Positions 1-4,746 of a stretch of DNA of 5,323 bases are shown here, piece after piece. The notes below the pieces were generated by a model. It ran no database searches. It was not told where the DNA came from and saw nothing but the letters and a program-made list of their open reading frames with translations. Source of the DNA: Actinomycetes bacterium (GTDB lineage: Bacteria; Actinomycetota; Actinomycetes; Streptosporangiales; Streptosporangiaceae). The position numbers and the translations under genes are program-made. Location: contig JAFACJ010000930.1 of the NCBI GenBank assembly GCA_023425615.1, positions 1-5,323 of the forward strand. The letters are read 5' to 3'. How positions within the stretch are numbered: the stretch's first letter is position 1; every line of letters starts with the position of its first letter.

Positions 1-1312
1 TGGCGGGCGTGGACAGGGCGCGGCGCGCGGTGAGGAGGGCGGCGGCGAACGTCACGGCGGCGGTGAAGCCGACCGCCGCGAGGTACACGACCGGGTCGAG
101 GTCCGGCGTCCAGGAGCCGGTGCGGGCGTAGGAGAAGGGCAGGATGGTCACCAGGGACGCGAGGGTGCCGAAGACCGTGCCGGCGACCATGACCGCGAGG
201 CTCTCCAGCGCCACCATCGACATGACCTGCCCGGACGTCGCCCCGGCCAGCCGGTACTGGGCGAACTCGCGGTTCCGCGCGATGGTCGAGGCGACCAGGG
301 TGTTGACGAGCATGATGCACAGGAACAGCGCGATCATGCCGGTGACGACGTAGTTGAGCGTCTGGATGGTGCGCTGGTCCTCATCGACGTACACGCCGCC
401 CGACGCGCTCGTGTCCAGTGCTTCCAGGTACAGGGTGCCGACTCCCACCCCGATGAACAGCACGATCGGGGTCAGCGCGGAGGTCAGCGGCGCGGTGCGC
501 GAGCGCAGTGTCTCCCGGGTCAGCGCGGCCATGGCGCCGAAGCCGGGCAGCGGGAGCCTGCGGGCGATCGCCGGCGCGAAGCAGGCGAGGCCGATCGCGA
601 ACATGATGTCCGCCGAACCCGCGTACTGCTGCGCCTCGTAGCCGATGCCCTTGCCGACGGTGACGGTCAGCACCGCGAGGGAGGCGGCAGCGGCGAAGAA
701 CAGCAGCCCGGACACCACGCGCCGGCGGCCCAGCCTGGTGGGGGGCGCGGCGGCGTCGAGCAGCGACTCGGTCACCCGCATCCGGGCTGCGCGGCGGGCG
801 GTGAGGAGCGCGGCGCCGACGGCGGACAGCAGCGTCACCCCCGTGCCCTGGCCGAGCGCGATGGCGCCGAAGGCGTGGTCGATCCCGTCGGAGACCTGGC
901 CGCCGTCCTGGAGCAGGCCGAACACCAGCCGCCCGCACAGCGCGCCCAGCGGGACCGCCGCCGCTGCCGCCACGACGGCCAGCACCAGCACCTCGGTGAG
1001 GATCATCCGGGTGAGCTGGCCGGGAAGCGCGCCCGCGCTCTTGAGCAGCGCGATCTCCTTGGCCCGCTGCCTGACGCCCAGCGTGGTGGTCGAGGCCACC
1101 GCGAAGACGACCAGCAGCATGCTCCAGCCGCCGACGACGCCGCCCATGATGCTCAGCGTCTCCTGGTCGACGGCGCTGACCCCCTCGCCGAGCGCCGTGT
1201 CGATCATCGATCCGAACGTCATGACCAGTGCCGCGCCCAGGAACAGGGCGAGGAAGGCGGCGACGAAGGCCGAGGTGCGGTATCGCAGTGAGGACAGTGC
1301 CAGTGAGAACAT
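1..1312 (-). CDS. FtsX-family ABC transporter permease, 3' end cut by window edge
   Basis: Integral-membrane subunit of an ABC exporter of the MacB/LolC/FtsX class, expected in the cytoplasmic membrane and working with the ATPase encoded just upstream. The reverse-strand frame is open from an ATG at 1312 to the window edge (437 codons). It starts MFSLALSSLRYR and ends with an LTARRAL stretch, which in this family lies close to the natural C-terminus, so probably only a few residues are missing. By eye there are about ten hydrophobic segments (near residues 14-34, 56-76, 103-129, 154-172, 198-218, 233-250, 278-297, 318-342, 366-392, 406-428). Two FtsX-like halves each carry the cytoplasmic coupling motif: RQRAKEIALLKSAGA at 81-95 and RNREFAQYRLAGAT at 346-359. 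There is no large extracytoplasmic domain, unlike MacB or BceB, so this is a compact variant. It begins one base after the ATPase stop and has a strong ribosome-binding site. The substrate cannot be told from the sequence. Confidence 0.93.
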   Translation of the reverse strand, partial: MFSLALSSLRYRTSAFVAAFLALFLGAALVMTFGSMIDTALGEGVSAVDQETLSIMGGVVGGWSMLLVVFAVASTTTLGVRQRAKEIALLKSAGALPGQLTRMILTEVLVLAVVAAAAAVPLGALCGRLVFGLLQDGGQVSDGIDHAFGAIALGQGTGVTLLSAVGAALLTARRAARMRVTESLLDAAAPPTRLGRRRVVSGLLFFAAAASLAVLTVTVGKGIGYEAQQYAGSADIMFAIGLACFAPAIARRLPLPGFGAMAALTRETLRSRTAPLTSALTPIVLFIGVGVGTLYLEALDTSASGGVYVDEDQRTIQTLNYVVTGMIALFLCIMLVNTLVASTIARNREFAQYRLAGATSGQVMSMVALESLAVMVAGTVFGTLASLVTILPFSYARTGSWTPDLDPVVYLAAVGFTAAVTFAAALLTARRALSTPA

Positions 1313-1313
1313 C

Positions 1314-2063
1314 TCACGCCTCCTTCTGGATCAGCTCGTCGCCCAGGTGGGTGAGCCGCCCGGCGACGGCCTCGGCGGTCGGGTCGACCATGCGGCCGAC
1401 GATCCTGCCGTCGGCGAGGAACAGCACCGAGTCGGCGTAGGACGCGGCGACCGGGTCGTGGGTGACCATCACGAGCGTCTGCCCGTGGATCCGCACCGCC
1501 TGCTGGAGCAGCCCGAGGACGGCGCGCGCGCTGCGGGTGTCCAGCGCCCCGGTCGGCTCGTCGGCGAAGACCACCGACGGGGAGGAGACCAGCGCCCGCG
1601 CGATCGCGACGCGCTGCTGCTGGCCTCCCGACAGCTCGCCCGGCCGGTGCCGCAGCCGGTCGCCCAGCCCGACCTGGCCCAGGATCTCCGCCGCGCGCCG
1701 CTCGTCGACCCGCCGTCTCGCCAGCTTCAGCGGCAGCGTCACGTTCTGCAGGACCGTCAGCGCGGGCAGCAGGTTGAACTGCTGGAACACGAACCCGATG
1801 TGCTTGCGCCGGAACCGCGTCAGCGCCTTCTCGCTCCCCCTCATCTCGTGCCCGGCCACGAAGACACGGCCCCCGTCGGGCCGGTCCAGTCCCGCCGAGC
1901 ACTGCAGCAGTGTCGACTTCCCCGATCCCGACGGCCCCATGACCGCGGTGAACGTCCCGGCCGGCAGGCTCAGCGAGACCCCCGCCAGCGCGGTCACCCG
2001 GTTGTCGTCGGTCCCGTACGTCTTGCGGACTCCTTCGAGCCGCAGTGCCTCTGTGTTCGTCAT
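1314..2063 (-). CDS. ABC transporter ATP-binding protein (MacB/LolD-like)
   Basis: Cytoplasmic nucleotide-binding subunit that hydrolyses ATP to drive the adjacent FtsX-type permease. The 249-residue length is normal for this class. All the expected motifs are present: Walker A GPSGSGKST at 43-51, Q-loop VFQQFNLLP at 92-100, signature LSGGQ at 144-148 followed by QQRVAIARAL, Walker B VVFADEP at 164-170 with catalytic Glu169, D-loop around 173-175, and H-loop His202 in VTHD. The FNLLP segment after the Q-loop and ADEPTGALD are typical of the LolD/MacB/BceA branch that pairs with FtsX permeases. The ATG at 2063 places the family-typical LRLEGVRKTYG near the N-terminus. An ATG at 2068 is out of frame. 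No convincing Shine-Dalgarno precedes the start, so initiation may be weak, coupled or leaderless. The catalytic motifs are intact; the substrate is unknown. Confidence 0.97.
   Translation of the reverse strand: MTNTEALRLEGVRKTYGTDDNRVTALAGVSLSLPAGTFTAVMGPSGSGKSTLLQCSAGLDRPDGGRVFVAGHEMRGSEKALTRFRRKHIGFVFQQFNLLPALTVLQNVTLPLKLARRRVDERRAAEILGQVGLGDRLRHRPGELSGGQQQRVAIARALVSSPSVVFADEPTGALDTRSARAVLGLLQQAVRIHGQTLVMVTHDPVAASYADSVLFLADGRIVGRMVDPTAEAVAGRLTHLGDELIQKEA
1319..1325 (-). promoter_or_regulatory. Ribosome-binding site of the FtsX permease gene
   Basis: On the minus strand the sequence reads AAGGAGG, a near-perfect anti-Shine-Dalgarno match, with 6 nt between it and the permease ATG at 1312. 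It lies within the last codons of the ATPase gene, whose TGA is separated from the ATG by a single G. This fixes the permease start and suggests coupled translation of the two subunits. Confidence 0.85.
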
Positions 2064-2085
2064 GCCATGACTCTGCGCGTCGCGG

Positions 2086-2133
2086 CTGACCGTCCCCGCA
2101 CCATCGGCTGACCGTCCCCTGACGGCCGCTGAC
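2086..2133 (-). promoter_or_regulatory. Helically phased direct repeats upstream of the ABC exporter operon
   Basis: Four copies of plus-strand CTGAC (GTCAG on the coding strand) begin at 2086, 2108, 2119 and 2129, spaced 22, 11 and 10 bp, close to whole turns of the DNA helix. The first two sit in a perfect 15-bp direct repeat, coding-strand GGGGACGGTCAGCCG, at 2083-2097 and 2105-2119. The last two sit in a 9-bp repeat, CTGACGGCC, at 2119-2127 and 2129-2137. The array fills most of the 73-base gap before the ATPase ATG. OmpR-type response regulators and SARP activators are known to bind direct repeats at about 11 or 22 bp spacing, so an operator for such a protein is plausible. No such regulator is encoded in this window, so the binding partner is inferred. 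Confidence 0.5.
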
Positions 2134-2137
2134 GGCC
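2124..2137 (-). other. Short hairpin immediately after the enzyme stop codon
   Basis: The coding strand reads GGCCG-TCAG-CGGCC, a 5-bp G/C stem with a 4-base loop whose first G is the last base of the TAG stop codon. No U-rich tract follows, so it is at best a weak or Rho-assisted terminator, or a stabiliser of the upstream mRNA end. It overlaps the phased CTGAC repeats and may simply be a by-product of them. Confidence 0.25.
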
Positions 2138-2961
2138 TACGTCCCGGGTGCCGCCGTCCGGCTCGTGGCGAGGGCGTCCACCTCCCCGTAGCCCGGGATC
2201 CCCTCGGGGACGCCGGTCCCGTCGCGGACGGCCTCGGCCGTGCCGAGGGCTGCGGCGAGGGCGGCGCGGAAGGGGAGGGAGCCCATGCTGATCCGGCGGA
2301 CGCCCAGGGCCGCGAGCCCGGCCACCGTGTGGCGTCCCGGGGTGAACAGCACGTTCAGCGGCACGTCCACGGCGGCGACCACGGCGGCGATGTCGTCGGC
2401 TTCGGTCATCGCCGGGACGAACACGCCGTCGGCTCCCGCTTCCGCGTAGGCGTCCGTCCGTGCGAGCGCGGTCTCCAGGGGGTGCGGCGCCCGCACCCAG
2501 AACGCGTCGGTCCGCGCGTTGACGAAGAGTCCGGGGACGCGTTCCTTGACCGCCCGGATCGTCGCGCGGAGCACCGATGTGGCGGAAAGGGTGCCGTCGT
2601 GCCGTCCGTCTTCGAGGTTGACCCCGGCGATGCCGAGCGCCGCCAGCCTCGCCGCCAGTGCGGCGGTCTCCTCAGGCCCGCCGTATCCCGCCTCCAGGTC
2701 GACCGTCACCGGGCAGGGCAGGGCCGCCAGCCTCCCGGCCAGCGCGAGGGTCTCGGCCAGGGCCGCGGCTCTGGCGTCCGGCACTCCGGCGGAGGCCGCC
2801 ACGCCGAGGCTGGTCGTGCCGACCGCGGGGAAGCCCGCCGCGGCGAACACGGCGGCCGAGGCGTGGTCCCAGGCGTTGGGGAGCACGAGCGGCGTCTCGG
2901 CGTGGTGCAGTGCCTTGAACAGGGTGAACGCGTTCTCCTGCCGGGCTGAAGGGTGGCTCAT
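2137..2961 (-). CDS. Isocitrate lyase/phosphoenolpyruvate mutase superfamily protein
   Basis: Predicted soluble, cytoplasmic (beta/alpha)8-barrel enzyme of 274 residues, of the group often auto-annotated as PEP mutase or carboxyvinyl-carboxyphosphonate phosphorylmutase. Members cleave or rearrange C-C or P-C bonds of Mg-bound alpha-keto or hydroxy acids. Visible family marks: LPNAWDHASA at 27-36, GTTSLG at 48-53, VDLEAGYG at 87-94 (Asp88 and Glu90 at the metal-binding positions), GVNLEDG at 113-119 (Glu117), NARTD at 148-152. The KKCGH loop with the catalytic Cys of true isocitrate and methylisocitrate lyases is absent; the equivalent region reads LEDGRHDGTL. AceA or PrpB activity is therefore unlikely and the real substrate is unknown. 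No phosphonate-pathway gene is visible nearby. The ATG at 2961 is the only in-frame start in the region; no Shine-Dalgarno precedes it, but a -10-like element sits 7 nt upstream, which suggests a leaderless mRNA. An ArsR-type regulator is transcribed divergently. Confidence 0.9.
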   Translation of the reverse strand: MSHPSARQENAFTLFKALHHAETPLVLPNAWDHASAAVFAAAGFPAVGTTSLGVAASAGVPDARAAALAETLALAGRLAALPCPVTVDLEAGYGGPEETAALAARLAALGIAGVNLEDGRHDGTLSATSVLRATIRAVKERVPGLFVNARTDAFWVRAPHPLETALARTDAYAEAGADGVFVPAMTEADDIAAVVAAVDVPLNVLFTPGRHTVAGLAALGVRRISMGSLPFRAALAAALGTAEAVRDGTGVPEGIPGYGEVDALATSRTAAPGT

Positions 2962-2968
2962 ACGGGAG

Positions 2969-2974
2969 ACGCTA
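2969..2974 (-). promoter_or_regulatory. Candidate -10 element for leaderless transcription of the lyase/mutase gene
   Basis: The minus strand reads TAGCGT, matching the actinobacterial -10 pattern TANNNT, with exactly 7 nt between it and the ATG at 2961. That would place the transcription start at or next to the A of the start codon, the usual leaderless layout, and agrees with the lack of a ribosome-binding site. No convincing -35 hexamer is seen 16-18 nt further upstream; that space is partly occupied by the inverted repeat at 2987-3002. Confidence 0.45.
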
Positions 2975-2986
2975 ACCGCCGGACAC

Positions 2987-3002
2987 TTCGGCGCCCGCCG
3001 AA
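2987..3002. promoter_or_regulatory. Inverted repeat, candidate operator in the divergent intergenic region
   Basis: TTCGGC and GCCGAA form perfect 6-bp arms separated by 4 bases (GCCC). The repeat lies in the 59-base region between the divergent enzyme and ArsR-type genes, just upstream of the TAGCGT -10 candidate and 18 bases before the regulator start. ArsR-family dimers bind imperfect inverted repeats overlapping promoters, so autoregulation plus control of the enzyme gene is the natural hypothesis. The arms are short and G/C-rich, so chance is not excluded. Confidence 0.4.
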
Positions 3003-3020
3003 ACGTCGGGGGGCGATGAT

Positions 3021-3734
3021 GTGGCCATGACGATCCCGGTAGCCAGGCTCCTGGCGGATGACACGAGGGCGTCCTTCTGCCTTGCCCTGCTGAACGGAAG
3101 GGCGTGGACGGCCGGTGAGCTCGCGCGGCACGCCGGTGTCTCCCCCTCGACCGCCTCCGAGCATCTCTCCGCGCTGGTGGCCGGTGGCCTGCTCGCCGAG
3201 GAGCGGCAGGGCAGGCACCGCTATGTCAGGCTCGCCGGTCCCTCCGCCGCGGCGCTGATCGAGAGCCTCGTCGCCTTCTCCCCTCCTCCCGCCGCCGCGC
3301 CGGGTTCGCTGCGCGCCCACCGCGCCGAACGGTCGCTGGCCTTCGCCCGCACCTGCTACGACCATCTCGCCGGCGCCCTCGGCGTCGCCCTCGCCGACGG
3401 CCTGGTCCTCCGCGGCGTCCTGGACCCGGACGGGCTGGCCCTGACCGGCGAGGGCCGCGCCTGGTTCGCCGGGTTCCTCGGCGCGGAGCCCCCCTCCCGC
3501 TCCCGCAGGCCCCTGGCCCGCGCCTGCCTCGACTGGACCGAGCGCCGCCACCATCTCGGCGGCCTCACCGGACGGCTCCTCCTCGGCCACCTCGTCCGGG
3601 AAGGGTGGCTGGTCCCCCTGCGCACCGGCCGCGCCCTGCGGCTCACCCCCGCCGGACGCGAGGCGCTGAGCGGGCTCTGCGCACCCGGTGTCACGCTCAC
3701 CGAACCGGGCTCCTGTGAACGACACGACACTTGA
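3021..3734 (+). CDS. ArsR-family winged helix-turn-helix transcriptional regulator
   Basis: DNA-binding regulator of 237 residues, about twice the length of minimal ArsR/SmtB repressors. The N-terminal winged helix spans roughly residues 5-72: LADDTRASFCLALLNGRAWTAGELA, then the helix-turn-helix HAGVSPSTASEHLSALVAGGLL (about 37-58; recognition helix STASEHLSALV), then the wing RQGRHRYVRL. The C-terminal half carries marks I recognise from a widespread long ArsR subgroup: RTCYDHLAG at 110-118, CLDWTERRHHLGG at 169-181, and LT-x2-G segments at 141 and 208. Cys112 and Cys169, with nearby Asp and His, could sense metal or redox state, but this is a guess, and the classical ArsR metal-binding Cys motif is absent. 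The GTG at 3021 is preceded by GGGGGG (3008-3013) at 7 nt spacing, which favours it over the in-frame ATG at 3027. Divergent placement next to the lyase/mutase gene suggests local control of that gene. The effector is unknown. Confidence 0.9.
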   Translation: MAMTIPVARLLADDTRASFCLALLNGRAWTAGELARHAGVSPSTASEHLSALVAGGLLAEERQGRHRYVRLAGPSAAALIESLVAFSPPPAAAPGSLRAHRAERSLAFARTCYDHLAGALGVALADGLVLRGVLDPDGLALTGEGRAWFAGFLGAEPPSRSRRPLARACLDWTERRHHLGGLTGRLLLGHLVREGWLVPLRTGRALRLTPAGREALSGLCAPGVTLTEPGSCERHDT

Positions 3735-3750
3735 ATGGACGTAAGTGCTT

Positions 3751-3762
3751 TTATCCGGATAA
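3751..3762. promoter_or_regulatory. Perfect 12-bp palindrome upstream of the MEDS genes
   Basis: TTATCCGGATAA is perfectly self-complementary. It sits 17 bases after the ArsR-type gene stop and about 100 bases before the MEDS-STAS start, inside the most AT-rich patch of the window (21 of 49 bases G/C at 3731-3779). Position and symmetry suit a dimeric repressor or activator. It overlaps the -35 of the promoter candidate listed separately. With no loop, it is not a good terminator hairpin. Confidence 0.4.
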
Positions 3763-3779
3763 CCGGCTGATTGTAAGGT
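3751..3779 (+). promoter_or_regulatory. Candidate promoter of the MEDS-STAS/MEDS operon
   Basis: TAAGGT at 3774-3779 matches the -10 pattern TANNNT. TTATCC at 3751-3756, exactly 17 bases upstream, is a weak -35 sharing only some positions with TTGACA. The transcript would begin near 3786 and have a leader of about 75 nt before the GTG at 3862. No GGGTAY-type SigB promoter was seen here. The AT-rich composition supports a promoter in this interval; the exact boxes are uncertain. Confidence 0.35.
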
Positions 3780-3861
3780 GAGGGCGCGAAGTCCGGAGCG
3801 GAGGGCAGCCGGCCGGATCCGCCGGGCCGCCGACGGGAAGACCGTGAGCGAGGGTGATCCA

Positions 3862-4746
3862 GTGACGGGTCGTGAACGCCTGGTCGACGACGTCGGACAC
3901 GGCGACCACCTGTGCCTCGCGTTCGACGACGACGCCGAGCAGCGCCGCGTGGCGACCCGGTACGTCGCCGACGGGCTGCGGCGCGGCGAGCGCGTCCTGT
4001 ACCTCCTCGACCGCGACTCCCCCGACACCGTGCGGGAGTGGCTGAGGGCCGCGGCCGCCGACGTGCCCGCCGCCCTGGCCAGCGGCCAGCTGCGCGTCGC
4101 CGCGTGGGACGGCTCCTCGGTGTCCGGCCGCTTCGACGCCGAGGCGATGATCGGCACCCTCCGCCGCGAGCTGCACGAGAGCCTCGACGCCGGGTACACC
4201 GGGCTGCGGGTCAGCGGCGAGATGGCCTGGGCGCTGCGCGGGGTACCCGACGCCGCGCAGATCCGCCGGTATGAGACCAAGGTCACCGAGGTGTTCTCCG
4301 CAAGCCGCGCCTCGGCGGTCTGCCAGTACGACGCCCGGCTGCTGGACGCCGACCAGCTCGCCGCCGTCGATCTCTGCCACCCCCTGGCGGTGGAGCTCGC
4401 CCCGCTGCGCAGCACCGGCACGCTGCGGATCGTTCCCGCCTTCCAGGCCGGGCAGCGGACGCTGCGGGTGGTCGGCAGCGTCGACCACCACACCGTCGAC
4501 CAGTTCGCCGAGGCACTGCGCGACGCCTGCGCCCGCCCCGGCGACCTGCGGGTGGACATGGGCGACCTGGAGTTCATCGACCTCGCCGGCCTGCGGATCC
4601 TGGCGCGGACCGCCGAGTCGCTGGACGCCGGCCGCCGCCTCCTCATCACCGGGCTGGCGCCGATGCTGTGCCGGGTGATCCGGATAGCCGGTCTCGCCCG
4701 GTCGCCCGCCCTGGTCCTCCCCGACGAGGAGGAGCCGGCACCATGA
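3862..4746 (+). CDS. MEDS-STAS sensory anti-anti-sigma-like protein
   Basis: Predicted cytoplasmic regulator of 294 residues with an N-terminal MEDS (DcmR-type sensory) domain and a C-terminal STAS domain. MEDS, about residues 10-180, shows GDHLCLAF at 14-21, GERVLYLLD at 42-50, GEMAWALRG at 119-127, RYETKVTEVF at 136-145, CQYDARLL at 154-161 and a CHP at 172-174. STAS, about 198-290, shows LRVVGSVDHHTVDQFAEAL and VDMGDLEFIDLAGLRILA (231-248). STAS proteins of the SpoIIAA/RsbV type bind anti-sigma kinases and free the sigma factor, but the phosphoacceptor position is Ala242 here (FIDLAGL instead of FxDSSGL), so control by phosphorylation looks lost. MEDS domains are proposed ligand sensors; the ligand is unknown. 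GTG at 3862 is preferred: AGGG at 3851-3854 gives 7 nt spacing and translation begins just before the MEDS core. In-frame GTGs at 3844 and 3778 add only basic, low-complexity residues, and 3778 overlaps the promoter candidate. The stop overlaps the next gene by ATGA. Confidence 0.88.
   Translation: MTGRERLVDDVGHGDHLCLAFDDDAEQRRVATRYVADGLRRGERVLYLLDRDSPDTVREWLRAAAADVPAALASGQLRVAAWDGSSVSGRFDAEAMIGTLRRELHESLDAGYTGLRVSGEMAWALRGVPDAAQIRRYETKVTEVFSASRASAVCQYDARLLDADQLAAVDLCHPLAVELAPLRSTGTLRIVPAFQAGQRTLRVVGSVDHHTVDQFAEALRDACARPGDLRVDMGDLEFIDLAGLRILARTAESLDAGRRLLITGLAPMLCRVIRIAGLARSPALVLPDEEEPAP
4726..4734 (+). promoter_or_regulatory. Ribosome-binding site of the second MEDS gene
   Basis: GAGGAGGAG lies 8 nt before the ATG at 4743, inside the last codons of the MEDS-STAS gene (it encodes part of the acidic DEEEP tail). 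With the ATGA stop/start overlap, it fixes the start of the downstream gene and indicates translational coupling, so the two proteins are probably made in a fixed ratio. Confidence 0.75.

Noticed and set aside
645..2111. A 488-codon open frame on the plus strand opposite the ABC permease and ATPase genes
   Set aside because: It runs antisense to an ATPase with a full motif set and to its permease. The translation is compositionally biased with no recognisable domain.
2083..2137. The direct repeats as a CRISPR array or mobile-element end
   Set aside because: The repeats are 9-15 bp with 22/11/10-bp periods, too short and close for CRISPR. No cas gene, transposase or target-site duplication is visible.
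2329..2949. A 206-codon plus-strand frame opposite the lyase/mutase gene
   Set aside because: It is a Gly/Arg-rich shadow of a gene that shows clear superfamily motifs on the minus strand.
2137..2961. Naming the enzyme aceA, prpB or a true PEP mutase
   Set aside because: The KKCGH lyase loop is absent and no glyoxylate, methylcitrate or phosphonate pathway gene is nearby, so a specific gene symbol is not supported.
3778..3861. A 28-residue N-terminal extension of the MEDS-STAS protein from the GTG at 3778 (or 22 codons later at 3844)
   Set aside because: The added residues are basic and low-complexity with no MEDS similarity. The GTG at 3778 overlaps the TAAGGT promoter candidate, and the best-spaced ribosome-binding site is the one before 3862.
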